NCBI RefSeq assembly: GCF_032854445.1
Contig: NC_088300.1
Coordinates: forward strand, 72,950,984 to 73,014,983
Source: Liolophura sinensis
Lineage: Eukaryota > Mollusca > Polyplacophora > Chitonida > Chitonidae
Length of the DNA: 64,000 nucleotides
Reading direction: 5' to 3'
In this document: in pieces, positions 47,235 to 58,215 of the stretch
How positions within the stretch are numbered: the stretch's first letter is position 1
Layout of the letters: every line of letters begins with the position of its first letter
Notes under the pieces: model-generated
Seen by the model: the letters and a program-made list of their open reading frames with translations, nothing else
Told to the model about the DNA's origin: nothing
Database searches by the model: none
Translations under genes and position numbers: made by a program

Positions 47235-47241
47235 TGGTACA

Positions 47242-48860
47242 TCATGGCCAACCCAAGTGCTTTTGACATTTTTCATAATTGATAAGCCTCATCAACGCTT
47301 CGTACACAAGCTTGTGAAGCCTGACTGCTCGGTTGGATTTTCGCCCCTCAATTACACCCGTTACAGACCCTTCCGCAATCACACCCGACTCCACACAGAG
47401 ATCCCTCAGCCCGGCATCGTCTACCGAGGATTGAGAGCAAATTGCAGATCGTATGGAACACTCCAATTGTTCCCATTAAACTTGTGAGTATGAAACACTG
47501 TGTCCTAACCCATTCAGAATGTGTATCAGATCAGTGTTTCCTGTCAAACACTTTACAGCAAACGGTAAAAGTATGTGCTTTTGTGGCCTCTTCTTGCCAC
47601 AGGTGACAGCAAAGGCTAAATCACTGTCAAAGGAGGTAATAAGCCGCTTGACTTTTTCAGATACATTTGTGTACTCACACTCCCCAGTCATCACTGTTTG
47701 CAGGAACTGAGTAATTGATTCAGGAATGATGTTCTCATCTTTTTCCATGTCAGGCGACCAAGCTGGACTTTGGTCTTGTTTTTTGATTTCATTTCTGGTC
47801 TGCAAAGTTGCTTTTTTGAAGACATCTCGAAAACTGTCGGTTCTGGCATATTTCAGCTTCATTATCAAAGCGTTGGCCTGTTTGACAAGCTCCCTCAGGG
47901 ATAAACTGTCTGGGTATAAGAGCAGTTTTCCTTTGTTGTCAGAAGCAATATGAATGGACTCTGCCAGCTCAGTCTCCAGCTTATGTCGAAGATGTTTGTT
48001 GGTCAAATCTTTGACATGACTGACACCGAATGATTTCATTGTTGACAGTAGGCTGGATGTGAGATCTGTTATGGGCAGTATTTCTTGGTTGCGAAAAAGT
48101 TCATTTACTATATACAAAAAGAGATCTTCATAGGAATGCTTTTCTGCAGCCTCATACTGAGCATCTCCATCTCCATCTTCATCTTCTTACACTGCGTCAC
48201 ATCTGTCAGCAGACACTCCGCGTGTATATGCACGATAGCAGGACCTATGGTAATGTCTTTCAGCAGAAACAAACTCTCTACATGTGATTTGAACCATTTT
48301 CTGATCTAGTTTGCTGGCTGCTGCTTTTCGGATTCGATCATCAGCACGTGACTCAGAACATTGCATTAGGGGTTCCCTAGTCTTTTAACCCATCAGGTAT
48401 TTGCTTATTTTATCACAGAAAGTACACTGCTTTTCGAACACTCTTGAAGTGCTCTGGATGATCTCCTGGAATGATCTTCTGTAGGTTCAACAGATTCGGT
48501 TTTTTCGGTGATGGAGCCCAAGAGGTTTTTCATCGTGAAAATACTGCGGCACTTGCGATGATACTGTACTGGTGGAATTTCTCCCACGTGCAAGTCTCGG
48601 GCCAGGTCTAAAATTGGAGCATGCTGTCTGATCTTTGCCGCCCTCAGCAGTGTTTTCCATAAATCTAGGTTTTGGGGTGAAATTAAATTGCTTGAATCCT
48701 CACTCGAACAATGGATGATACAGTCCATGCCTACTCGCTTCATTGGCAAACTGCTGCTTTCTTCGCCAAGATCTATTAATGCGTCTTCAAGACACAACCC
48801 CTTCAACACAGTTACACAAATCAAGCATTTCCCAAAAGTATGTGCAAATTGGGCAAACAA
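47242..48860 (-). pseudogene. Block 1 of the disrupted multi-domain ORF: N-terminal part
   Basis: From 48860 down: a CIIHCSSEDSSNL motif (about 48718), LLRAAKIRQHAPILDLARDL and YHRKCRSIFTMKNLL (about 48575-48530), then in other frames CSESRADDRIRKAAASKLDQ (48365-48305) and YHRSCYRAYTRS (48255-48220). These repeated C/H motifs look like two zinc-binding modules. A 213-residue open stretch follows (48117-47476) including ELFRNQEILPITDLTSSLLS and DSLSLRELVKQANALIMKLK. The block ends with SNRAVRLHKLVYEALMRL at about 47340-47284, the known lead-in to the central domain. At least three frame changes. Together with blocks 2 and 3 it gives a protein of about 1,200 residues, close to the family's usual size. 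Confidence 0.85.
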
Positions 48861-48904
48861 ATCAACCCTTATTTTTGAAGTACAATTACCCCAGATCTTC
48901 CGCG

Positions 48905-49115
48905 TTCGGACATTGTGTTCAACAACACAGATAGCGAAATTATCCTTAGCCTTAACACAGATGGCGCTGTTTTCCGTGTGTAACTGCCTATGGTGTAGAT
49001 ACCCTTTATACAGGCCAGTGGGTAATGTTTTAACATCACTTGTAATAAGGCTTTGACACTTAGTACTATCTGTCTTCTACATAGTATCTAACAAGATAGA
49101 TGGCGCTGTTTTCTT
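48905..49115 (+). repeat. PLE 3'-UTR fragment
   Basis: AACACAGATGGCGCTGTTTT (48955) and GATAGATGGCGCTGTTTTCT (about 49093) match the repeated words in the PLE 3' UTR, with intervening sequence (CCTTTATACAGGCCAG) also shared with 42.42 kb. It sits just beyond the 5' end of the minus-strand ORF. Confidence 0.7.
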
Positions 49116-49418
49116 AACCACTAAGTCTTATCTAGCAAAGGCCTGCAGTCCATTTCCCAGGAATTATGTGATATTATGTTGCACAACATATACTCCTGCA
49201 GGTACCCTAATCTCATCGGAATTGGAAAGGTACTTTTGAAATTAAATTTCTCAGTATTAATAAATCTACAACTAAAATCATTTAACAGTAGAGATGTATA
49301 TCTCAAGAAATTCAGTGGTAACATTTGGAAAACATAATTTAACCTCTACCTAAAAGTTTTTTAGATTTCGGTGTTTCATCTGGAAATAAAACATCTCAAC
49401 TTCTTCTTTTTCCAGTGG
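49116..49418. other. Unassigned non-coding sequence
   Basis: No recognisable feature. Confidence 0.5.
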
Positions 49419-49487
49419 GGTGAGTGAGCGAGCGCTTGAGGTTTATCTTCGTACAATTTTTCAGTCATATGACGACGAGGAGTCATT
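49419..49487 (-). mobile_element. SINE B, 3' tail only
   Basis: GTGAGTGAGCGAGCGCTTGA then AATTTTTCAGTCATATGACG is the reversed tail of SINE B. Confidence 0.8.
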
Positions 49488-49551
49488 AGGTTGTATGCTA
49501 GTTTTAATTGTGTCTTCTTGTGGCAAGGCGAATTCATGCTACCAAGTGCTG

Positions 49552-49813
49552 GGGGGCCTCGGTGGCTCAGTCGGTTAGCGCGCTAGCGCAGCGTAATGAC
49601 CCAGGAGTCTCTCACCATGCGGTCGCTGTGAGTTCAAGTCAAGCTCTGCTGGCTTCCTCTCCGGTCTGCTAGCAACCTGCGGATGGTCCTGGGTTTCCCC
49701 CGGGCTGTGCCCGGTTTCCTCCCACCATAATGCTGGCCGACGTCTGTATAAGTGAAGTATTCTTGAGTACGGCGTAAAAGACCAATCAAATAAATAAATA
49801 AATAAATAAATAA
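49552..49813 (+). mobile_element. SINE A, full length, with TSD
   Basis: The best forward copy. The tRNA-like head has an A box TGGCTCAGTCGG and B-box region GAGTTCAAGTC, then the conserved core and an (AAAT)n tail. ACCAAGTGCTG (49541-49551) and ACCAAAGTGCTG (49814-49825) flank it, one base apart in length. Confidence 0.96.
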
Positions 49814-49825
49814 ACCAAAGTGCTG

Positions 49826-50321
49826 CCGTCACTGAGACCTCATGCCGAAATCACCAGACATGACACTCACCCAATCATATTATAAACCGACACCGGGCCG
49901 ACCAGTCCTGTTTGCTTTGCTGTAACCTCTAAGTGCTGGTTCCAGGCGAAACAGAAAAATATACCATTTTTAAGGGCTTTGGTTTGACCCGACCCAGGAT
50001 TGAACCTGGATCTCCCTTGAAAGCTGAAATTAAATGCATCATGTGGACAATGACGCTCAACCAAATAATTCAGGCTATTAAATGATCAATATCACATGAT
50101 ATTAAGCGAATTTTGCATATTGCGTAAAGGCTCCGATTGCAAAATGGTAAAAAATATAAAAAGCTAGTCCTGTGTAAGGGTTGTCATATATTGATTTACT
50201 TATATCAACCCTACAAACAACTTGGTATAGGTAAATATTTGCCCACCCAGATTGTACCGACATTTAATAATGATAAGAATGAATAAAACACACCTGATTC
50301 ATCTTTTTAAGAGCTTTCATC
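49826..50321. other. Unassigned non-coding sequence
   Basis: Contains an isolated B-box-like stretch near 49990 on the minus strand (GGTTCAATCC); no full tRNA or SINE seen. Confidence 0.4.
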
Positions 50322-50333
50322 ATATGCCATTTG

Positions 50334-50442
50334 TGGTCGGGCTGTGCCCCGGTTTCCACCCACTACAATACTGGCCGCCGTCGTATAAGTGAAATATTCT
50401 TGATTACGGCGTAAAACACCAATCAAATAAATAAATAAATAA
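50334..50442 (+). mobile_element. SINE A, 5'-truncated, with TSD
   Basis: The 3' half only. ATATGCCATTTG (50322-50333) and ATATACCATTTG (50443-50454) flank it, 11 of 12 matching. Confidence 0.94.
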
Positions 50443-50454
50443 ATATACCATTTG

Positions 50455-51800
50455 CTAGCAAGAAAAGTAAAGGTCAACAGTTTTCAGATTTTTATCGATC
50501 ACAAGACTAAAACCAATTTATTTTACATCGCTTGTACCGGCCATTACGGCGTAAGGTCAGTAATTTGCCACATTCAAAAGAATACGGAAAGCCCATTGTT
50601 TCATTTCACTCCTGTGGAAAGATAGTTGGTCAGCAAAGGTCAAGCGTTTGTTACAAAATGAGCCCATAAAAGATCGGTTACGACTGGTCCATTTGTTGAT
50701 GTGGATGGGTGTAATTTACATTCGTTTGGGAGATGTCTAAAATGTTAAAGTCCAGTGTTGATTGAAGTAAAATAAAAACGTTCGGAGACAGGCCTGGTAT
50801 CACTGTGGCTCAACGTTATCAGTCACCCAGGCCGCGTATCTGTAATCCGCATGCAATATCTTGTGTGGCGCTATAAACAATGTCGCCGTCTGTTAGGGTT
50901 ATTTTTCTAATGGTCTACGTTACATGGGCAAGAAAGGTAACACGACTTGAAAGCCCAGTGAAATGAATTGTCTTATGTATATGCGAGAAAATGAAGATAA
51001 AATTATTCTGCTGGCGAAATACAAGCTCTGTATAGGACAAAAGGAGAATTAAACCAAGTCAAATAATTAAAACACGTGAATACAAATAAATCCGTGTAAG
51101 TGAGTGTATCTGATCAAGTACACATTGACTTGAATATTCGTTGTCAAATATTTATTTTATTTCATTGTTATTTAATGTCATACTCAATATTTCTTGACTT
51201 ATGCAATGACAGCTAGTTTTATGCCTAAGACAACCAGAATAAACCACCAACTTTTGACGAGTTACTGTCGAACTCTCTCTGACGTCTGACATTCACTATT
51301 GATGAACCGGTGGCAGTTTTCAGAGAACTCCATGCAAAACCACACAAGGGAACATCACCGGCAGCTTATTACCACCAAGGCCAGGAGAACAATAAAAACC
51401 GGTTGAGTCCTGTAAATCCTGGTCCGAGAATGGACTGAATTCACGTCTCTTATGTCCTAGCGCATGAAAAGCAAATGTACGTTAACCATTTGGCCATGGC
51501 CAGCTCACATGTTTAACAGTAATACGATTAATTCAATTTTTGAACTGAATGCATTCAAATTTTATAGCCCATGAGTGTTAGGCGCTCTTAACGTCTCATG
51601 GCTTATTTGTTGTCAAGCTATCCTCACAAGAATGTTAGTAACATCCCTTACAAGGCTTATATCGATTCCTACGTCTACCCTAGAATTCCTACATGTAAAT
51701 TTAGGTATTTTATCATTTGTGTGGCTGATAAATGATTATGGTTTTGTTTCATTGTCTTGTGTTTTGAATAGTCCCGTTTCTATAAGGTTATAGTGACAGC
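50455..51800. other. Unassigned non-coding sequence
   Basis: No recognisable gene or known repeat. Confidence 0.5.
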
Positions 51801-51812
51801 ACTATGACTACA

Positions 51813-51948
51813 CAAGCTGCGGGTGGTTGTGGGTTTCCACCGGGCTCTGCCCGGTTTCCTCCCACCACGATGTTTGCCACCGTCGTATAAGTAAAATAGT
51901 CTTGAGAACGGCATAAAACACCAATCAAACAAAATAAATAAATAAATA
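51813..51948 (+). mobile_element. SINE A, 5'-truncated, with perfect 12-bp TSD
   Basis: The 3' half with tail. ACTATGACTACA occurs at 51801-51812 and 51949-51960 without mismatch, so it is a fairly recent insertion. Confidence 0.96.
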
Positions 51949-51954
51949 ACTATG

Positions 51955-52085
51955 ACTACAGCACTATCAAAGAGTAGAACCAGCACAGCGACACCAGTCA
52001 GACAATTTGCAAATGGTCACACCTAGGTTAGGTTTTCCTTCAAATGTTTGATGTAAATGCATTAACAGTAGCAACATGTAATCTC
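51955..52085 (-). repeat. R1 dispersed repeat, partial
   Basis: Contains GCAAATGGTCACACCTAGGT, AATGTTTGATGTAAATGCAT and TAACAGTAGCAACATG, in the same order as the copy at 61.3-61.5 kb. The SINE A at 51813-51948 lies at its edge. Confidence 0.75.
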
Positions 52086-53851
52086 CGAGCACAATAACTA
52101 TGGTAGAAGTAGTGCGTTGTCAACACTTTCTGATGTGATGTGGTGATGTTCTGGTGGTCCTAAAAGTTTTGCTAGACCGACAGTCATTCATGCCACCCGG
52201 AAAAACCAATAAAAGGGATTGTGGGCCCAAACGCGACCATCATTCCTGGTTTCGTCCCTCACCCTTTTGCTTTGACATTCTCACAGGCATTGCGCCATTT
52301 CCCAGTTCAAATCCAATCAAATTTACCACATTCCATTCAGCGCCTCCTAGCGGACAGCTGACAATATAATAAAGACAGGCTGAGAAAAACAACACTTTTC
52401 TCCCAAACCACAAAGGATAGCCATCGTATGCAAGTGTAACCATCGTGTGCAAGTCTACATAAGGAATACATAGCAGTTCTGTAGAACGAGAATGGCTATG
52501 GGTCTAGCAGGCGGTTAAAGAGATCGGGCTACCATTTGTCCTTGAATTTCTTGTGACTGAACGACAGATGAGACTTTCTCCGAAAAATCATGGTTTAATT
52601 ACATCAGAAAGTGTTGTCGGGGCACTGTGTTTTGACTAGCCAATCGAGTCTAATAGCATAACGTCTACAAATTTTCCTGCTCAATCACTCAAATTTAATA
52701 GATTGAGCTCGAATTCTCCTTGAGCAGCTGACCACATTAAATGAAGAGAACCTATGGAGAAATGAACTTCTGATCGTAACCACTTAATCAGCCGGTAATG
52801 CTGTGTGAATATTCCATTGACTGCAATAGCCTGTGTTTTGCTGTCTTCTGTCAATGCACCGAATGAAAAGGTTAAGCAACAAGAACAAAGTCGACAGTTT
52901 TTATTAACTAAAATTGGGGGACGCTGGACCCGTAACTAGCCATGTGCCTTTCTTGACAGGGTTGTTAGCGTCTGTTTCGGCAGTATCGGTGTCTTCTACA
53001 TCGGCAACAAAATATTCTTGGCAGTGTTGGGGATTGGAAGCCGGACAGGAAATGTGGTTATCCATCTCAGGGATGGCTGTCCACTAATGTGATCATCACT
53101 CATCCCCAATTCTACAACACCTTTACGATATGGTAGGCGACAAAGGCGTTAGATCGTGTTGCCAGTATGCTTATATGAATAGCTGTAGATTCCAAACTTT
53201 GCTGTGGACAAGAATATGCGGATCAGATTCGATATCTCACGGTAGTTGTATGTACGTGCTTTCCTTTTGGCGTTTACGACTCTACATGTCATAAAACTGA
53301 CGAAATGAAACACTACTGTGTATAGCATGTCCGTAACACGAGAAAAATACGTCAGTCTCACGTCGTAAAGTCTGGGGACTGTGACACTCGATAACGAGTG
53401 TGCAGTGTTGAACGCACCTGATGCTTGGTAGGCTTATCCTTCCCCAATCCTCTGTAAACGCTAGCTAAACACCAAGGTCATGGCTACAAATATGACACAA
53501 CTACCCGATTCTTTGTACTATATCACGCGCTTGCAGGAAGCAATTACACTGTACAGGAATCGTTGACATACTGTAACACGCTTGGCAAGGCCTATAGCGA
53601 GTGGGTGGGGGTCTCACTTTTCCCGTCCGGCCTTCAAAGCTCAGCAGACGTGTGGTATTTCGGGAAGTAGACCCACACAAGACTGATCACCCTAAAAAGG
53701 TAACTTGGAGAACAGTTCACGAGCGCAAAATGTTTTTGTTTTATGAAGTCAAGGGAATTAGGGTACATACAGACCATCGTCTATCATTTTTTTTACTTTT
53801 CCACCGGTTTGCATTTTGTGTTTAAAAATACCGTCATGACATATCCAAAAT
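52086..53851. other. Unassigned non-coding sequence
   Basis: Short overlapping open frames near 52.2-52.4 kb on both strands show no recognisable domain. Confidence 0.45.
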
Positions 53852-54120
53852 AATCAACCCTTGATCGAGTCACACCTAAGGCTTTAAAAGAGGAAGTTGG
53901 CGTTCAGCATAAAGGGAATAGCGCAACGACTGGTTGACCCGTATCAGTATAATGGCTCTGGCTCTGGCGGGGCGGCTTACTTACCTTCGCTAAGTCGTCT
54001 CAGTGAAGCAGCACTAGATAAAAAAGCGGTGGAAATCTGCCCTGCTACAAGGAGGCACATTACACGTACATGCACCCTAAGGATTCCTTCGACTGATTGA
54101 CTGAAAAATTGTTAAACCCC
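53852..54120 (+). mobile_element. SINE B, lacking its tRNA head
   Basis: Body with CGCAACGACTGGTTGACCCG, CAGTGAAGCAGCACTAGATA and GGAGGCACATTACACGTACA. The tail is shortened to GTTAAACCCC. Confidence 0.93.
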
Positions 54121-54129
54121 AACCCCCTG

Positions 54130-54520
54130 TTTACAAGGATATTGTTGACCTCCCTTTAAGTATAATTCTCTTGTAAATTAACCCGAGGATAAGGGCTGAT
54201 TTGGATATATGAACAGTTGCAATGTAAGAGCAACTGAAAAATATATCTTAATTATCGTCAACGTATAAGTTAGCTTAATACTCCATTTATGTATGATTTA
54301 ATTCATTCGTCTATCTTCAATAAAAATTGTTGACTCCATTATTTTGCATGAATCCGTCGTAAATTCGTTCTTCATATACTTTCTTAACTTTTTGGTGGTG
54401 GTTTGTGTTGGACGTTGGGAAATGGCCTTGTGGTTATTGACCTGGGACATCTGTTTTGGTTGACGCGGATATACGAATATCGCTTTTGACGTTTATCCTT
54501 ACATTGATTTTAAAATGGAA
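54130..54520 (+). repeat. PLE 3' tail preceding PLE copy 2
   Basis: Contains GGATATATGAACAGTTGCAA, ATTTTGCATGAATCCGTCGT, TTTTTGGTGGTGGTTTGTGT and TTATTGACCTGGGACATCTG, the PLE 3' UTR in normal order. It lies just upstream of another PLE copy in the same orientation, as in the pseudo-LTR arrangements described for PLEs. Confidence 0.72.
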
Positions 54521-54699
54521 GCTATTTGTTCCCAGGAACATACTAGTAATCCTAAAATATACATAAAATCCACCTTACATTTTAACCATTAAAAATGCGC
54601 ATAGTTATGTAAAAACATTCTAGAACAAACAGGCAGCAAGGAGAGTTTAATGTTCCACCTCACCTTGTACGTCTGTGTCAAGACATATCGTATTTTCGA

Positions 54700-56540
54700 T
54701 TGTATCGCCCTGTAACTACAATTGAAACTCAACACGATCGACTCTTTCTGAAGATAAAGTATTTAGACAGTGGCCTTGATTTAATTAACCTACCACGCAT
54801 CTTTAATGAACCTGATGTTCGTAGTGCTGCGCCTAATTATTTTAATATCCAAGAGGCCCCTTGCATATCCTATGAGTATACAAAGCCTATCGCTTCCAAA
54901 ATTTTCAATTATTCCCCGGCCATCAAGGAGTTCGATTTGGTTGCGTATACTTCTGGCGGCTATAACTGTGATTGTGAATCCTCAGTTTTTACCTACGACA
55001 AATTTAAACGTCCTGAGTAGTGACCTTAATATTATTAAGAATCATGATCTAAGCAATCTCTTTGTGAGGGGTCCTATGTATAGAGAAAAGAGAAATGTCA
55101 ACATTCGATCAAACAAAAAAATATCATCTCGGCACTTGAGGAGTATGTTAAAATGGTCAAAACGGGAGAAAGTGGATCCTTCGGTACTTAACGATTGGCT
55201 TGAGATTGTCAAAAAGAAAGTTAGTCTAGACATTGATGCTCTACCTAAAGTTAAACAGGTTCTGAAGGATCCCACTGTGCAAGAAACACTCCCTGACCTT
55301 CACTGTAGCAGACGAGGCTCCCAATAATGTCATCTTTATTTGCAAGAATTATTATCAAATTCTTGTTCAAGAGCTATGTGCATCTACAACAACATCCACG
55401 TATTCTACTACTACATGTACTCTGGAGGAACTATTTAACAAACACAAAACCTTTCTTAAAGAAAGGCGCATAAATATACCTACCCGTCACACAGAAATAA
55501 CACAACTTTACTGGATTCCTAAAATGCATAAATCCCCATACAAGGTTCGATTTATTGCAGGTTCAAGAAGCTGTACCACCAAACTCTTGTCAACCCTACT
55601 TACGTGAGCGTTACAAGAAGTAAAGTCATTTTGGAATAAGTATTGTTGTGCCATAACAACAACAACATGTGGATTCTTAACAATACCAAACGTCTTATAC
55701 AAGAACTCGATGCTCATATGCATATACCGTGCAAAGACGTAACCACATGGGATTTCTTTACTCTCTACAAAGATCTCATTGAAAGAATATCGTCGTTCAT
55801 TGTTTGGGTATTTACTAAAACAAGTCACCGTTACATTAACGTCAGAAGCAATAAGGCTTTCTTTAGTTCTACTCTTTATAAAGGTTACCACTCATGGGAT
55901 GTTACATTATTTATTGAATTACTTGAATTTCTCATAAATAACATCATGTGAAATTCGGAGATACCATTTACCAACAGTTCATAGGTATTCCAATGGGTAC
56001 TAATTGTGCGCCTCTTTTGGCAGACCTATGCCTGTTTTCATTTGAATACGACTATATGTAGAAATTACTTAAAGTAATATCTTTAAAGCTCGATCCTTTT
56101 CATTTACTATGTGGTATATTGATGATCTGCTGGCGTTAAATAATCCCCACATTGCTGAAGAGGTGAAGGAAATCTATCCGCCTTCGTTGGATTTAAAGGA
56201 GACAACAGATAGTCCTGATGGTACATCTTATTTGGATCTATATCTGTACAAAGACGAACAAGGTCTCCTTTCACGCCGCCTTTACGACAAAAGGGATAAT
56301 TTCAATTTTGATATTGTAAATTATCCTTATTTAGATAGCAATATACCAAAGGGTCCTGCATATGGCGTATACATATCTTGCCTTGTAGCATTTGTCAGAT
56401 CTTGCGTTAATTGTGATGACTTTAATCTGCGTGACAAGTTGCTAGTTCAAAAACTAGTTTGTCAAGGATACTCCATCAAACGCCTTCATTCTAAGTTTCT
56501 CAAATTTTACAATGAGTATAACACTCTCGTTGGCAGGTAG
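54700..56540 (+). pseudogene. PLE copy 2 reverse transcriptase (broken)
   Basis: Leader HDRLFLKIKYLDSGLDLINL (about 54730-54790), CxC motif GGYNCDCESSVFTYD (54955-55000), a frameshift at about 55010, GPMYRE and a KWSKREKVDPSVLNDWLEIV stretch, KVKQVLKDPTVQETLPDL (55245-55300), LYWIPKMHKSPYKVRFIAG (about 55507-55562), TWDFFTLYKDLIERIS, a decayed GTNCAP region, then WYIDDLLALNNPHIAEEV (56113-56165) and the C-terminal region open from 56109 to 56540 (contains SYLDLYLYKDEQGLLSRRLY). It is less damaged in the last third than copy 1. Frameshifts and a stop after LLST confirm that it is inactive. Confidence 0.9.
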
Positions 56541-56733
56541 GGGCCTATGGACAGAGCGTTTAGAATCTCTGGCGATCTGCATTGTGATCAACCACATAGA
56601 CGGCGCTGTTATCCCTATGTACATATCTATCACGTACATGGTATTTAACAACATAGATGGCGCTGGTTGCCCAGTGTAACCGTCTATCTTGTATGTCATG
56701 TGTAACTTTATAGATGCCACCTCTTGTAGCATG

Positions 56734-56939
56734 TCGCTGTGAGTTCAAGACCAGCTCATGCTGGCTTCCTCTCCGGCCGTACGTGGGAAGGTCTGTCAGC
56801 AACCTGCGGATGGTCGTGGGTTTCCGCCGGGCTCTGCCCGGTTTCCACCCACCATAATGCTGGCCGCCGTCGTATAAGTGAAATATTCTTGAGTACGGCG
56901 TAAAACACCAATCAAAAAAAAAAAAAAAAAAAAAAAAAA
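56734..56939 (+). mobile_element. SINE A with perfect 12-bp TSD, inside PLE copy 2
   Basis: Starts in the SINE's B-box region (TCGCTGTGAGTTCAAGACC) and runs to a poly-A tail of about 23 A rather than the usual AAAT repeats. TCTTGTAGCATG occurs at 56722-56733 and 56940-56951. Confidence 0.96.
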
Positions 56940-57108
56940 TCTTGTAGCATGGGATCTTTACATATTAACGGGGAAGACGTAACCGGCCGTTACTTTTGAA
57001 TCCCAATGTGATCGGTTAGGGTGTGTAACGCTCGTCATTTTCAAACTGTTTCTAATACCGCTTAACCTGGGGCTAGGGGCCGTAAAGGTAGCCATGCTAA
57101 TTACATCA

Positions 57109-57872
57109 TGTTACGACCCAAACTGTCCGTATTATAAAGAGATGGCTTGTTCGAAATACACGACAGTTTAGCCGCACAAAAAGTAACCAAAACCAGCAGA
57201 TTTTATTTTATAACAATTTATTAGGTTTAGCAAGAACAGATAACAAGACTTTTACAAATACTAAAGTACTTAAGTTTAACAAGAAAGGATAGCCGTATCT
57301 ATACAAATACTAAAGTACTTACATGTACAACAGTGTCAAGTCCAAACGGACGCATATATTCCACAATGCGGAAAACCATACAGGCATAAATGCACAAATA
57401 AGAGGGAAAATCCACAGTATAACTGAGTGTATGACGAAATATACACAAAATTCCACAGACAGGGCTCTTGTACTAATAAGCACTGTGTACACAAGAGCAC
57501 AAATTAAATATACAATTTCAGACTGAACAAGTGCTCGTTGGAGATAGGATATAACAGCCAGAGGCTATAAGGACACCAAAATTCAGCACAAAGGCCTACT
57601 AAGGTAACACACAGCGAAAGCATCCAAAACTCTCAATAATCCTCTTTTCTCCCTCTTTTGACCTGCTTCCATAGGTCTTATACAGTCTTATATGGACTGG
57701 TGGAATTTTCTAGAATAAGAAAATTCTTGAACACTTATTGTAAACAAACAGGCCCCGAACTGTGGGTATTCTGGAACATTCTAAGGCAAAGACAGACAGC
57801 AGGCCCTGAACTCAGCATATGTAAACAGTGGCAAGCTAAATTTAGAAGCTGACGGCAGTTGTTCACATAACA
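57109..57872. mobile_element. Solo-LTR-like insertion, 764 bp, inside PLE copy 2
   Basis: Begins TGTTACGACCCAAACTG and ends CACATAACA, giving 5-bp inverted ends TGTTA/TAACA. ATCA is duplicated at 57105-57108 and 57873-57876. Copy 1 lacks the segment at the corresponding point (ACATTTGCATGATG). Ends, size and short TSD fit a solo LTR of a Ty3/gypsy-type element. It has no coding capacity, and no internal region is present. Confidence 0.75.
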
Positions 57873-58215
57873 ATCAGCATGATGCCTTTATGAACAGTTG
57901 CAATTAAAGCGCGACTGAGATACTTGTTCAATTGTTATTTGACATGGAACTTCTTCATGGACTACGAATTTGAACTTTGATATGGAATTCATGCCTGGAA
58001 TATTCATTGTCTGCCCGGCATCATTGAAAACTGATGACCGCTTCTCTCTTGTGTGTTACCGGCTTTATTTCCTATTTGTATAATTTCTTACATACCTTTG
58101 TCTTTGGGAGTTGGTGTTAAACATTGTTTTGGAAATGGATCTTGCGATTATCGACTTGGAACGCCCTTTAAGGACTACAAATGGTATATGAATGTCGGAC
58201 TTGACGCTTATATTT

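Larger units (their letters stand above)
43932..47240 (+). mobile_element. hAT-like DNA transposon inserted in the minus-strand ORF
   Basis: The left end is CAGGGGCGCAGCGCCATGCC at 43932, a typical hAT terminus, placed where the minus-strand ORF stops matching its family. A BED-type zinc-finger and hAT transposase ORF follows on the plus strand and ends at 47234. I could not find a matching inverted terminus or 8-bp target duplication on the right: the minus-strand ORF resumes at about 47284, and about 70 residues expected between the two flanks are absent. A deletion at the right end is likely. Confidence 0.72.
54640..58215 (+). mobile_element. Penelope-like element copy 2, 5'-truncated, with two later insertions
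   Basis: Homology to copy 1 begins at about 54648 (AATGTTCCACCTCACCTTGT), so the GIY-YIG domain is missing, and ends at about 58215 (GACGCTTATATTTAG). The RT and 3' UTR are collinear with copy 1 apart from a SINE at 56734-56939 and a 764-bp LTR-like insertion at 57109-57872. Sequence identity with copy 1 is high, so both derive from the same subfamily. Confidence 0.9.
56541..58215 (+). promoter_or_regulatory. PLE copy 2 3' UTR (interrupted)
   Basis: AGACGGCGCTGTT (about 56599), AGATGGCGCTGG (about 56656) and a decayed third word (ATAGATGCCACC, about 56710) correspond to the three in copy 1. The last ~330 bp (57877-58215) match 42640-42955. Confidence 0.8.

Noticed and set aside
58030-58050. 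ACTGATGACCGC in the PLE 3' UTR as a hammerhead core
   Set aside because: No GAAA partner and no stems; copy 1 has ACTGATTATCGC at the same place, so the core is not conserved. Naiad-type elements are also reported to lack canonical hammerheads.
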